Shown piece by piece: positions 49,033 through 61,593 of a DNA stretch of 64,000 bases; position 1 is the first letter of the stretch; every line of letters starts with the position of its first letter. The position numbers were made by a program, and so were the translations under genes. Origin of the DNA: Oerskovia enterophila (GTDB lineage Bacteria; Actinomycetota; Actinomycetes; Actinomycetales; Cellulomonadaceae); assembly GCF_001692445.1 (NCBI RefSeq), contig NZ_MAQA01000011.1:29245-93244 (forward strand), in the 5' to 3' direction. The notes below the pieces were generated by a model. That model did no database searches. It was not told the DNA's origin and worked only from the letters and a program-made list of their open reading frames with translations.

Positions 49033-50375
49033 GCGAGCAGACCACGAACCCCACCTACGTCCTGCAGGGCGCGGCCCCGCTGGGCGCCGACCCGGTCGAC
49101 CTGGTCCTCGCGGGCGGCGTCATCACCGAGGTCCGCGCGACGAACAGCCCCGTCGCGGACGGTGAGACCGTCGTCGACGCGACCGGCCTGGTCGCCCTTC
49201 CCGGCCTCGTCGACCTGCACACGCACCTGCGCGAGCCGGGGCGCGAGGACGCCGAGACCATCGTCTCGGGCACGCGCGCCGCAGCCGTGGGCGGCTTCAC
49301 CGCCGTGCACGCCATGGCCAACACGACCCCGGTCGCGGACACCGCGGGCGTCGTCGAGCAGGTCTGGCGGATCGGGCGCGACGCAGGCTGGGTCGACGTC
49401 CACCCGGTCGGCGCGGTCAGCGTGGGCCTCGAGGGCCACCACCTCGCCGAGATCGGCGCCATGGCCGACTCGGCCGCACGCGTGCGCGTGTTCTCGGACG
49501 ACGGCAAGTGCGTCTGGGACCCCATCCTGATGCGCCGCGCCCTGGAGTACGTCAAGGCGTTCGACGGCGTCGTGGCCCAGCACGCGCAGGAGCCCCGCCT
49601 CACGGAGGGCGCCCAGATGAACGAGGGCGTCGTCTCGGCCGAGCTCGGCCTCGCGGGCTGGCCCGCGGTCGCCGAGGAGGCGATCATCGCGCGTGACGTG
49701 CTGCTCGCCGAGCACGTGGGCTCGCGCCTGCACGTGTGCCACCTGTCCACGGCCGGCTCGGTCGAGATCATCCGCTGGGCCAAGGGCCGCGGGATCGACG
49801 TGACGGCCGAGGTCACCCCGCACCACCTCATCCTCACCGACGAGCTCGCGCGCGACTACGACCCGACGTTCAAGGTCAACCCTCCGCTGCGTACCGCGGC
49901 GGACGTCGAGGCCGTGCGCCAGGGCCTGGCCGACGGCACGATCGACATCGTCGCGACCGACCACGCCCCGCACACGCGCGAGGACAAGGACTGCGAGTGG
50001 GCCGCGGCCGCGTTCGGCATGACGGGCCTGGAGACGGCCCTGAGCGTCGTGCAGGAGACCATGGTCGACTCGGGCCGCATGACCTGGGCGGACGTGGCGC
50101 GCGTCCTGTCGGCCGCGCCCGCGCGCATCGGCCGCATCGACGAGGGCCCGACGGCGCAGGGTCGCCCCCTCGAGGTCGGCGAGCCCGCCAACGTGGTCCT
50201 CGTGGACCCGGCGGCCCGGCGCGTGGTCGACGGCTCGGCGCAGGCCACGGCGAGCACCAACACGCCCTTCCAGGGCTACGAGCTCCCGGGACGGGTCGTC
50301 GCGACGTTCCTGCGCGGGCGCGCGACCGTCCTGGACGGCGCCCCGGTCGAGCAGGTCGCGGGGGTCCGCTCGTGA
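49029..50375 (+). CDS. pyrC: Dihydroorotase
   Basis: PyrC cyclises carbamoyl aspartate to dihydroorotate. The 448-residue product is a class I amidohydrolase with the metal-binding [15 protein letters not shown] motif, [14 protein letters not shown] and ATDHAPH, closing with [20 protein letters not shown]. The catalytic Asp is in the ATDHAPH segment. Start and stop overlap pyrB and the membrane PH-like gene by 4 bases each (ATGA and GTGA). pyrD (dihydroorotate dehydrogenase) is not in this operon. Confidence 0.96.
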
Positions 50376-50935
50376 ACCTCCCCCTGCCCGTCGCGGTCGG
50401 CATCTGGGTCGTCATCGGCCTGGTCCTGCTCACGGTCGTCTTCGTGGGCCTCAAGCGCCTGACGACCCGCACGGCCCAGACCGTCCCCGCCCCGCCGGCC
50501 GTCCCCGAGGGCGACCTGGGCGAGGTCCTGGCCGGCCCCGTGACCGCGGTCTACGTCTCCAGCACGCTCGCGGGGGACTGGCTCGCCCGCGTCGGGGCGC
50601 ACCGTCTCGGCTTCCGGTCGAACGCGACCGTGACCGTGCACCGCACCGGAGTCCTGGTCTCCCGCCAGGGCGCCCCCGACCTCTTCCTGGCCGCGAGCGC
50701 CCTCGAGGCCGTCTCGCTGGCCCCCGGGATGGCGGGCAAGTACGTGGGCAAGGACGGCCTGGTCGTGCTGACCTGGACCGTCCCCGCGGCCGGGGACGCG
50801 CCCGCCACACGCCTGGATACTGGACTGCGGACCCAGCAGACCGCCGACCGTGCCACCCTCCTGAACGCCGTGCGCGAGCTTCTTCCCGCCGCCGACGGCG
50901 CACCGAACGACGACTCGAAGGAGCCGCAGCAGTGA
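50372..50935 (+). CDS. Membrane PH-like domain protein in the pyr operon
   Basis: The 187-residue product has one N-terminal membrane helix (about residues 7-27) and a beta-rich soluble domain of about 120 residues with PH-like pattern ([52 protein letters not shown]). A gene in the same place (Rv1382, between pyrC and carA) occurs in mycobacteria, as remembered. Both ends overlap neighbours by 4 bases, so it is translated with the pathway enzymes. Its role is unknown; membrane anchoring of the pyrimidine enzymes is one idea. Confidence 0.7.
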   Translation: MNLPLPVAVGIWVVIGLVLLTVVFVGLKRLTTRTAQTVPAPPAVPEGDLGEVLAGPVTAVYVSSTLAGDWLARVGAHRLGFRSNATVTVHRTGVLVSRQGAPDLFLAASALEAVSLAPGMAGKYVGKDGLVVLTWTVPAAGDAPATRLDTGLRTQQTADRATLLNAVRELLPAADGAPNDDSKEPQQ

Positions 50936-52191
50936 GCATCTCGACCCCCAGCACGGACGCCCAGGCCGACGACCGGACCGCGGTCCTGGTCCTCGAGGAC
51001 GGCACGACCCTGACGGGCCTGGCCTACGGGGCCCGTGGCACGACGTTCGGCGAGATCGTCTTCAACACCGGCATGACCGGCTACCAGGAGACGCTGACCG
51101 ACCCGTCCTACCACCGGCAGATCGTCGTCATGACGGCCCCCCACATCGGGAACACGGGAGTCAACGACGAGGACGCCGAGTCGACCCGCATCTGGGTCAG
51201 CGGCTACGTGGTGCGCGACCCTGCGCGCCGCGCCTCGAACTGGCGCGCGACGCGCTCGCTCGACGAGGACCTCGCGGCGCAGGGCGTCGTGGGCATCAGC
51301 TCGATCGACACGCGTGCCCTCACGCGCCACCTGCGCGAGCTCGGCACCATGCGTGCGGGCATCTTCTCGGGCGAGGACCTGCGTCGCGGCGGCTACCCGC
51401 GCCCCACGGAGGAGCTCGTCGAGCTCGTCCGCTCGGCCCCGGCCATGACGGGCGCGGACCTGGCCCGCGAGGTCAGCACGCCCGAGGCGTACGTCGTGGA
51501 GCCCTCGGGCGAGCACGCCGGCCAGGAGCCGGTCGCGACGGTCGTCGCGGTCGACCTGGGCATCAAGGCCATGACGCCCCAGCGCCTCGCCGAGCGCGGC
51601 GTGCGGGTGCACGTCGTGCCGAGCACGACCACGATCGACCAGATCGTCGCGCTCGCGCCCGACGGCGTGTTCTTCTCCAACGGCCCGGGCGACCCGGGCG
51701 CGGCGACGACCGAGGTCGAGCTGCTGCGCGCGGTCCTCGACCGCGGCATCCCGTACTTCGGCATCTGCTTCGGCAACCAGATCCTGGGCCGCGCGCTCGG
51801 GTACGGCACCTACAAGCTCGGCTACGGCCACCGCGGCATCAACCAGCCGGTGCTCGACCGCACCACGGGCAAGGTCGAGGTCACCGCGCACAACCACGGC
51901 TTCGCCGTCGACGCCCCGCGCGACGGGGAGTCGGTCGCCCCGCACGACGGCGGGCGCTACGGCCGCGTCGTCGTCTCGCACATCGGTCTCAACGACCAGG
52001 TCGTCGAGGGGCTCGCGTGCCTCGACCGCCCGGCCTTCTCGGTGCAGTACCACCCCGAGGCCGCCGCGGGCCCGCACGACGCCGCCTACCTCTTCGACCG
52101 CTTCCTCGACCTGATGCGCGACTCCGCAGGGGCCTCCGGCTCCGCGACGAACGCCGCCCCGGTCACCCCGTCCTCCGAAAGTGAGATCTGA
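50932..52191 (+). CDS. carA: Carbamoyl-phosphate synthase small subunit
   Basis: CarA is the glutaminase subunit that feeds ammonia to CarB. The 419-residue product has the N-terminal domain ([36 protein letters not shown]) and a class I amidotransferase with the nucleophile Cys in [15 protein letters not shown], then [10 protein letters not shown] and the His-Glu pair in [14 protein letters not shown]. The GTG start overlaps the PH-like gene by 4 bases. carB follows after 3 bases. Confidence 0.97.
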   Translation: MSISTPSTDAQADDRTAVLVLEDGTTLTGLAYGARGTTFGEIVFNTGMTGYQETLTDPSYHRQIVVMTAPHIGNTGVNDEDAESTRIWVSGYVVRDPARRASNWRATRSLDEDLAAQGVVGISSIDTRALTRHLRELGTMRAGIFSGEDLRRGGYPRPTEELVELVRSAPAMTGADLAREVSTPEAYVVEPSGEHAGQEPVATVVAVDLGIKAMTPQRLAERGVRVHVVPSTTTIDQIVALAPDGVFFSNGPGDPGAATTEVELLRAVLDRGIPYFGICFGNQILGRALGYGTYKLGYGHRGINQPVLDRTTGKVEVTAHNHGFAVDAPRDGESVAPHDGGRYGRVVVSHIGLNDQVVEGLACLDRPAFSVQYHPEAAAGPHDAAYLFDRFLDLMRDSAGASGSATNAAPVTPSSESEI

Positions 52192-52194
52192 GCC

Positions 52195-55538
<3,344 letters not shown>

Positions 55539-55542
<4 letters not shown>

Positions 55543-56426
55543 GCGCCGCCGTGACCCCGGCCCGTCGCCCCTTCGGGGAGCGGCTCGCCGCGGCCATGGA
55601 CTCCCTCGGGCCGCTGTGCGTGGGCATCGACCCGCACCCGGGCCTGCTCGCGGCGTGGGGCCTGCCCGACGACGCCACGGGGGTCCGTGAGTTCGGCCTG
55701 CGGGTCGTGGAGGCCGTGGGTGGGCACGTCGCTGCCCTCAAGCCGCAGTCAGCGCTGTTCGAGCGCCACGGCTCGCGCGGGGTCGCAGCGCTCGAGGAGG
55801 TCCTGGCCGCTGCGGCGGCCGCGGGGCCGACCGGGACGCTGACGATCGTCGACGCCAAGCGCGGCGACATCGGGTCGACCATGGCGGGGTACGCGGACGC
55901 CTACCTGCGCGACGGCTCGCCGCTCGCGGGTGACGCGCTGACGGTCTCGCCGTACCTGGGCTTCGGGTCGCTGACCCCGGCCGTGGAGGCCGCGCTCGAG
56001 ACGGGGCGCGGGCTGTTCGTGCTGTGCCTGACGTCCAACCCGGAGGGCGCTTCGGTCCAGCACGCCCGCACGGGCGCCGGGGCCGACGTCCGCTCGGTCG
56101 CCGCGCGCATCGCGGCGGAGGCCGCGGCCCTCAACGAGGGCGCGGACCCGCTCGGGTCGATCGGCCTGGTCGTGGGCGCGACCATCGGCGACGCGGCGCG
56201 CAACACCGGGGTGGACCTGCCGGCCGTCAACGGCCCGCTCCTGGCTCCCGGGGTCGGTGCGCAGGGCGCTGGCGCGGCCGAGCTCGCCGCGGTGTTCGGC
56301 GACGCTCGTCGACAGGTGCTCGCGTCGACCTCGCGCGGTGTGCTCGCGGCCGGGCCCGACGCCGCCTCGCTCCTCGAGGCGGCACGGACGGCCTCGCGCG
56401 AGGCGGCCGACGCGCTGCGCGGCTGA
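55539..56426 (+). CDS. pyrF: Orotidine 5'-phosphate decarboxylase (type 2)
   Basis: PyrF decarboxylates OMP to UMP, the last step before UMP. The 295-residue product is the longer type 2 form with [29 protein letters not shown] and the catalytic [11 protein letters not shown], then [14 protein letters not shown] and [16 protein letters not shown]. The GTG at 55539 overlaps carB by 4 bases and closes the operon, followed by a strong terminator. PyrD must be encoded elsewhere. Confidence 0.95.
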
Positions 56427-56447
56427 GAACCAGCAGCGCGCTCGCAG

Positions 56448-56495
56448 ACGTCCGAGGGGGCGCCCACCGATTCCGGTGGGCGCCCCCTCGGACGT
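56448..56495 (+). terminator. Strong terminator after the pyr operon
   Basis: A perfect 22-bp stem (56448-56469 with 56474-56495, beginning ACGTCCGAGGGGGCGCCC) and a 4-base ATTC loop lie 21 bases after the pyrF stop. It is the longest uninterrupted stem found in the window. Confidence 0.9.
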
Positions 56496-56531
56496 GGGGC
56501 GGCTCTTGACGCGACCTGACAGACTCGCCCC

Positions 56532-57410
56532 ATGACCTCCTCCCTCGCTGCTCACGCCCGGACGAACGACCCCGGAGCCCTCGACATCCCCGGGACCTGG
56601 AACGCACGCGACGTGGGTGGCCGCGCCGTGCCGGTCGGCGCCACCGAGCCGTTGCGTACCGGGGTCCTGCTGCGCACCGCCGGCCTGTCCCGGCTGACGC
56701 CCGAGGGCGTGGCTGCGCTCGAGGCCCTCGGCGTGACCGTCGACCTCGACCTGCGTGGCGAGGACGAGGTCGAGCGCGACGGGCAGGACGTCGTCCCGGC
56801 GACCACGCGGGTGGTGCCCCGGCGGATGGACCCGGGCGCCGGCGTCGGGCACGCGCTGCGCGCCTCGAGCGACGGGGCAGGCAGCGACGACGCCGAGGAC
56901 TCCGAGGAACGGTCGGCCGACACCGCCGCGATGATCGGTCAGCTGATCGGTTCGAAGGATCCGCAGGCGCTGGCCCGTGCCATGATGCACGGCGTCTATG
57001 CGACGTTCGTCACCGACCCGGGGATCCGTCGGACGGTCGGGGCGGCCCTGCAGGACGTCGCGGACGCCGACGGTGCGGTCGTCGTGCACTGCTCGGCGGG
57101 AAAGGACCGCACGGGATGGATCGTCGCCCTGGTCCAGCACGTCTGCGGCGTGAGCGACGAGGACCGGCTCGCCGAGTACCTCGCGAGCGCCGCCGCGGTC
57201 GATGGCATGGCGGCCGTGATCCCCCCGATCCCCGGGCTCGACAAGGAGGCGCTGACGCCGCTGCTGGGCGTCGAGCCCGAGTACCTGCAGGGAGCGTGGA
57301 CGCTCGCCGAGCAGGAGTTCGGGAGCATCGACGGATACCTCGACGCGTGCGGCGTCGAGCCTGCGACCAGGGAGAAGATCGTCAGGAAGTTCGCTGCTCA
57401 GGGCGTGTGA
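56532..57410 (+). CDS. Tyrosine-type protein phosphatase
   Basis: The 292-residue product is a dual-specificity-like phosphatase of the PTPB/Y_phosphatase3 family with the catalytic loop HCSAGKDRTGW (Cys187, Arg193, CX5R). The family N-terminal block WNARDVGGRAVPVG and LRTAGLSRLTPEGVAALEALGV are present. An acidic loop (about residues 112-130) is inserted. No secretion signal is seen, so it is probably cytoplasmic. It lies alone between the pyr terminator and mihF; the substrate is unknown. Confidence 0.9.
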   Translation: MTSSLAAHARTNDPGALDIPGTWNARDVGGRAVPVGATEPLRTGVLLRTAGLSRLTPEGVAALEALGVTVDLDLRGEDEVERDGQDVVPATTRVVPRRMDPGAGVGHALRASSDGAGSDDAEDSEERSADTAAMIGQLIGSKDPQALARAMMHGVYATFVTDPGIRRTVGAALQDVADADGAVVVHCSAGKDRTGWIVALVQHVCGVSDEDRLAEYLASAAAVDGMAAVIPPIPGLDKEALTPLLGVEPEYLQGAWTLAEQEFGSIDGYLDACGVEPATREKIVRKFAAQGV

Positions 57411-57413
57411 ACG

Positions 57414-57442
57414 TTGCCTGACCTGCCAGGTGTGACTAGTTT
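57414..57442 (+). promoter_or_regulatory. Promoter for mihF
   Basis: TTGCCT (57414-57419) and TAGTTT (57437-57442) are exactly 17 bases apart, a good primary promoter. Transcription would begin near 57449, giving a leader of about 90 nt before mihF. Confidence 0.6.
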
Positions 57443-57537
57443 CGAAGGTGTCGAGGTCGCCACCGGGGCTCGTGATCCGGTCGGCGGCCCCGGTGCACGT
57501 GTGGGCCCATCCGTCTGAGGACAAGTAGGTGACTTGC

Positions 57538-57849
57538 GTGGCACTACCATCCCTGACCCCCGAGCAGCGCGCGGCCAATCTCGAGAAGGCGGCCGAGGCG
57601 CGTCGAGCTCGCGCCGAGGTCAAGAACCGGCTGAAGTACTCCCAGGGCTCTCTCGCCGAGGTGATCGAGCAGGGCCGCACCGACGACGTGATCGGCAAGC
57701 TGCGCGTCGTCGCGCTGCTGGAGTCGCTCCCCGGCGTAGGTAAGGTGAAGGCCCGGGCGATCATGGAAGAGATCGGGATCGCCGAGACGCGTCGCGTCCG
57801 CGGGCTGGGACCCCACCAGTCCGCGGCGCTCATCGAGAGGTTTGGCTGA
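57538..57849 (+). CDS. mihF: Integration host factor, actinobacterial type (mIHF)
   Basis: mIHF is a small nucleoid-associated protein that binds and bends DNA in actinobacteria. The 103-residue product is nearly all helical, with [23 protein letters not shown] near the N-terminus and a helix-two-turns-helix-like core [43 protein letters not shown]. The GTG at 57538 matches the family start [11 protein letters not shown]; an upstream GTG at 57529 would add three residues. Followed by gmk and rpoZ as in mycobacteria. Confidence 0.94.
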   Translation: MALPSLTPEQRAANLEKAAEARRARAEVKNRLKYSQGSLAEVIEQGRTDDVIGKLRVVALLESLPGVGKVKARAIMEEIGIAETRRVRGLGPHQSAALIERFG

Positions 57850-58465
57850 CATTTCCGCTTCACCCGCTGCGCCGGTTGCCTCGTCACCCGCCGCACCACA
57901 GCACCCTGCCCGCCTGACCGTCCTGGCGGGCCCGACCGCCGTCGGGAAGGGGACCGTGTCCGCGGACATCCGCGCCCGCTACCCGCAGGTGTGGCTGTCC
58001 GTGTCCGCGACGACCCGTGAGGCACGCCCCGGCGAGGTGGACGGTGTCCACTACCACTTCATCTCGACCGAGGAGTTCGACCGCATGGTCGCCCAGGGCG
58101 AGATGCTCGAGTGGGCCGTGGTGCACGGACGCAACCGGTACGGCACCCCGCGTCGCCCGGTCGAGGAGAAGCTCGCGGCGGGCGTGCCCGCCCTGCTGGA
58201 GATCGACCTGCAGGGGGCACGTCAGGTCCGCGCCTCGATGCCGGAGGCGCGGTTCGTGTTCCTCGCCCCGCCCAGCTGGGAGGAGCTCGAGCGACGCCTC
58301 GTGGGGCGCGGCACGGAGGGCCCCGAGGAGCGCGAGCGCCGCCTGGCGACCGCGCGCGTCGAGCTGGCCGCCGAGCCGGAGTTCGACGTCGTGATCGTCA
58401 ACGACGAGGTGCACCGCGCGACCGACGCGCTCGTCGAGGCCATGGGGCTGACGCCCGTCGCCTGA
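57842..58465 (+). CDS. gmk: Guanylate kinase
   Basis: Gmk converts GMP to GDP. The 207-residue product has the P-loop GPTAVGKGT (about residues 30-38), the GMP-binding [23 protein letters not shown], and [27 protein letters not shown]. The N-terminus is Ala/Pro-rich. The TTG at 57842 lies inside the end of mihF and has weak spacing to the nearby GAGAGG, so the start is uncertain; the core begins near residue 22. Confidence 0.93.
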   Translation: MADISASPAAPVASSPAAPQHPARLTVLAGPTAVGKGTVSADIRARYPQVWLSVSATTREARPGEVDGVHYHFISTEEFDRMVAQGEMLEWAVVHGRNRYGTPRRPVEEKLAAGVPALLEIDLQGARQVRASMPEARFVFLAPPSWEELERRLVGRGTEGPEERERRLATARVELAAEPEFDVVIVNDEVHRATDALVEAMGLTPVA

Positions 58466-58543
58466 GAGGTTGCCGCAGAACGCGCACGGGGAGGGCCGTC
58501 GGGCAGGACGGACCGGTCCTCCCGAGGATTTGTGCGTGCCCAG

Positions 58544-58549
58544 TAGACT
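58544..58549 (+). promoter_or_regulatory. -10 box for rpoZ
   Basis: TAGACT at 58544-58549 lies 144 bases before the rpoZ GTG, in a 227-base gene-free stretch after gmk. No good -35 hexamer is visible. Confidence 0.5.
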
Positions 58550-58692
58550 GGTCGTCAGGCGCGTGCGTGCTGAGCGCGCGCAACCTCGTGATCCACCCAG
58601 CCGTACCCGATCCGCACGTCGTACCTGAACCATCCATCCTGCACCGGCTCTGACAGGCCGTCGCAGGTCCCCCTGACTCACGGAGTGAGACT

Positions 58693-58965
58693 GTGTCCGG
58701 AACCATCGCCGCCCCCGAGGGCATCACCGACCCGCCCATCGACAAGCTGCTGGAGCGCGCCGACTCCAAGTACGCGCTCGTGATCTACGCCGCCAAGCGC
58801 GCACGCCAGATCAACGCGTACTACTCGCAGCTCAACGAGGGCCTGCTGGAGAACGTGGGCCCGCTCGTCGAGACCCGCAACCAGGAGAAGCCGCTGTCGA
58901 TCGCGATGCGCGAGATCAACCAGGGCCTGCTCACCATCGAGACCGTGGACGTCCCGGCTCCCTGA
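58693..58965 (+). CDS. rpoZ: RNA polymerase omega subunit
   Basis: Omega helps assemble RNA polymerase by clasping the beta-prime C-terminus. The 90-residue product has the family block [31 protein letters not shown] and [14 protein letters not shown], then [16 protein letters not shown]. The length is typical for actinobacteria (about 90-110). The GTG start follows CGGAGTGAGA. It precedes coaBC, the conserved order. Confidence 0.96.
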   Translation: MSGTIAAPEGITDPPIDKLLERADSKYALVIYAAKRARQINAYYSQLNEGLLENVGPLVETRNQEKPLSIAMREINQGLLTIETVDVPAP

Positions 58966-59032
58966 TCGTCGACCGCCTCCGGGCGGACGGACGTTCCGTG
59001 CGAGGCGTGGGCGCGAGGGAGGGCTCGTACCG

Positions 59033-60268
59033 ATGAGGATCCTGCTGGGTGTCAGCGGGGGAGTGGCGGCCTACAAGGCCGTCCTCCTGCTGCGTCTCCT
59101 GCGTGAGCAGGGGCACCGGGTGCGAGTCGTCCCCACCGCGTCCGCGCTGCGCTTCGTGGGTGCGCCCACGTTCGAGGCGCTCTCGGGCGAGAAGGTCAGT
59201 ACCGAGGTGTTCGACGACGTCCCGCAGGTCGCGCACGTCGCGCTCGGCCAGGGCGCGGACCTGGTGATCGTCGCCCCCGCCACGGCGGACCTCCTCGCGC
59301 GCGCGGCCGCCGGCCGCGCGGACGACCTGCTGACCTCGACCCTCCTGACGGTGCACTGCCCCGTGGTCATGGCCCCGGCCATGCACACGGAGATGTGGCA
59401 GCACCCGGCGACCGTGGCCAACGTCGCGACGCTGCGCTCGCGCGGCGTCCACGTGATCGAGCCGGCCAGCGGCCGGCTCACGGGCAAGGACACGGGCCCC
59501 GGGCGCCTGCCCGAGCCCGAGGACATCGCTCGCCTCGCGCTCGAGGTCGCCGGCCGGGCGGGGGCCCGCGGGGCTCCCCAGGACCTGGCCGGCCTGCACG
59601 TGGTCGTCTCGGCCGGAGGCACGCGCGAACCCATCGACCCGGTGCGTTTCATCGGGAACCTGTCGAGCGGACGCCAGGGCGTCGCGCTCGCGCGTGCGGC
59701 CCAGGACCGGGGCGCACGCGTGACCCTCGTCGCGGCGAACCTCACCGAGCCCCTCGACGGGATCGAGGACGTCGTGCGCGTCGGGTCGACCGCCGAGCTG
59801 CGGGACGCGGTCCGCGCGGCCGCGCCGGGCGCCGACGTGGTGGTCATGACGGCTGCGGTCGCGGACTTCCGCCCCGCACGCACCCCGGGCGCCAAGATCA
59901 AGAAGGTGCCGGGCCAGGGGCCCGCGCCCATCGAGCTCGTCGAGAACCCGGACATCCTGGCCGAGCTGGCGCGCGAACGCCTGCGCCCCGGGCAGGTCGT
60001 GGTCGGGTTCGCGGCCGAGACCGGCGACGAGACCGGGGACGTCCTGCACCACGGTCGCGCCAAGGCGCGCCGCAAGGGCGCCGACCTGCTGGTGATCAAC
60101 CCGGTCGGTGGCGGCCGAGGGTTCGGCACGGACAGCAACGAGGTCACGATCGTCGACGCGCAGGGCGAGACCGTCGCCCAGGCCGCCGGGTCCAAGCGCG
60201 AGGTCGCGGACGCGGTGTGGGACGCGGTCCTCAAGCTCTCCCCACCGCTGGCAGCGACCACGGACTGA
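59033..60268 (+). CDS. coaBC: Bifunctional CoaBC (phosphopantothenoylcysteine synthetase/decarboxylase)
   Basis: CoaBC adds cysteine to phosphopantothenate (CoaB) and decarboxylates the product (CoaC) in coenzyme A synthesis. The 411-residue product begins with the FMN flavoprotein domain ([40 protein letters not shown]) and ends with the CoaB domain ([48 protein letters not shown]). The CoaC PxMN motif reads PAMH, and the flap reads [10 protein letters not shown] with no Cys; both are lineage variants as remembered. GAGGGAGGG precedes the ATG. Confidence 0.96.
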   Translation: MRILLGVSGGVAAYKAVLLLRLLREQGHRVRVVPTASALRFVGAPTFEALSGEKVSTEVFDDVPQVAHVALGQGADLVIVAPATADLLARAAAGRADDLLTSTLLTVHCPVVMAPAMHTEMWQHPATVANVATLRSRGVHVIEPASGRLTGKDTGPGRLPEPEDIARLALEVAGRAGARGAPQDLAGLHVVVSAGGTREPIDPVRFIGNLSSGRQGVALARAAQDRGARVTLVAANLTEPLDGIEDVVRVGSTAELRDAVRAAAPGADVVVMTAAVADFRPARTPGAKIKKVPGQGPAPIELVENPDILAELARERLRPGQVVVGFAAETGDETGDVLHHGRAKARRKGADLLVINPVGGGRGFGTDSNEVTIVDAQGETVAQAAGSKREVADAVWDAVLKLSPPLAATTD

Positions 60269-60320
60269 GACGCCGGTCATGTCTCAGTGGCCGGATGCCG
60301 CGTATCACCTGGCGGGACAG

Positions 60321-60326
60321 TACGCT
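60321..60326 (+). promoter_or_regulatory. Possible -10 box close to the metK start
   Basis: TACGCT at 60321-60326 is followed by 7 bases and the metK ATG at 60334, so a leaderless or nearly leaderless transcript is possible. Weaker than the rarA and aroQ cases. Confidence 0.35.
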
Positions 60327-60333
60327 GGATCCC

Positions 60334-61542
60334 ATGAGTTCTGACGACCTGCGCCTGTTCACGTCCGAGTCCGTGACGGAAGGCCACCCGGACAAGGTCT
60401 GTGACCAGATCTCCGACGCGATCCTCGATGCGCTCCTCGAGCAGGACCCCACCTCGCGTGTCGCGGTCGAGACCATGGTCACCACGGGTCTGGTCCACGT
60501 CGCGGGAGAGGTCACGACCAACGCGTACGTCGAGATCCCGCAGATCATCCGCGACGTCGTCCGGGGGATCGGCTACACCTCGTCCGCGATCGGCTTCGAC
60601 GGCGACTCGTGCGGCGTCTCGGTCTCGATCGGCCAGCAGTCCCCGGACATCGCCCAGGGCGTCGACAAGAGCCTGGAGGAGCGAGATGACTCCTCGGGCC
60701 CGAGCATCTCGCGTGACCCGCTCGACGCCCAGGGCGCCGGCGACCAGGGCCTGATGTTCGGCTACGCGAGCGACGAGACCCCCACGCTCCTGCCGTTGCC
60801 GATCTTCCTCGCGCACCGCCTGGCCGAGCGTCTCGCCCTGGTCCGCAAGGACGGGTCGCTGCCGGGACTGCGCCCCGACGGCAAGACGCAGGTGACCATC
60901 GGCTACGACGGCGACCGCGCGGTCCGCCTCGACACCGTGGTGCTCTCGACCCAGCACGACGAGGACGTCCTGCAGGAGACGCTGCGCGCACAGGTCGCCG
61001 AGCTCGTCGTGGCCCCGGTCCTCGAAGGGCTCGACCTGGACGTCGCCGACTTCCGCCTGCTCGTGAACCCGACCGGCAAGTTCGTGATCGGCGGCCCCCA
61101 GGGTGATGCGGGGCTCACGGGCCGCAAGATCATCGTCGACACCTACGGCGGCATGGCCCGTCACGGCGGTGGCGCGTTCTCGGGCAAGGACCCGTCGAAG
61201 GTCGACCGTTCGGCCGCCTACGCCACGCGCTGGGTCGCCAAGAACGTCGTCGCGGCCGGGCTCGCGCGCCGCTGCGAGGTCCAGGTCGCGTACGCGATCG
61301 GCAAGGCGCACCCCGTGGGCCTGTACGTCGAGACGTTCGGCACCGAGACGGTCCCGGTCGAGCGCATCCGTGCCGCGATCGACGAGGTCTTCGACCTGCG
61401 CCCGGCCGCGATCATCGCGGACCTGGACCTGCTGCGCCCCATCTACTCCCAGACCGCGGCCTACGGGCACTTCGGTCGCGAGCTGCCCGACTTCACGTGG
61501 GAGCGCACGGACCGCGTCGCCGCGCTCCAGGCCGCGGTCTGA
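60334..61542 (+). CDS. metK: S-adenosylmethionine synthetase
   Basis: MetK makes S-adenosylmethionine from methionine and ATP. The 402-residue product has the N-terminal [24 protein letters not shown] (catalytic His), [12 protein letters not shown] with the ATP-binding loop, and [35 protein letters not shown] small acidic insertion (about residues 112-123, [12 protein letters not shown]) is common in actinobacteria. The ATG is 65 bases after coaBC. Confidence 0.97.
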   Translation: MSSDDLRLFTSESVTEGHPDKVCDQISDAILDALLEQDPTSRVAVETMVTTGLVHVAGEVTTNAYVEIPQIIRDVVRGIGYTSSAIGFDGDSCGVSVSIGQQSPDIAQGVDKSLEERDDSSGPSISRDPLDAQGAGDQGLMFGYASDETPTLLPLPIFLAHRLAERLALVRKDGSLPGLRPDGKTQVTIGYDGDRAVRLDTVVLSTQHDEDVLQETLRAQVAELVVAPVLEGLDLDVADFRLLVNPTGKFVIGGPQGDAGLTGRKIIVDTYGGMARHGGGAFSGKDPSKVDRSAAYATRWVAKNVVAAGLARRCEVQVAYAIGKAHPVGLYVETFGTETVPVERIRAAIDEVFDLRPAAIIADLDLLRPIYSQTAAYGHFGRELPDFTWERTDRVAALQAAV

Positions 61543-61593
61543 GCCGCGGCGGGCGGTTCGCCCGGTGTGGGTGGCGCGTGCTGAGATAGGGCG

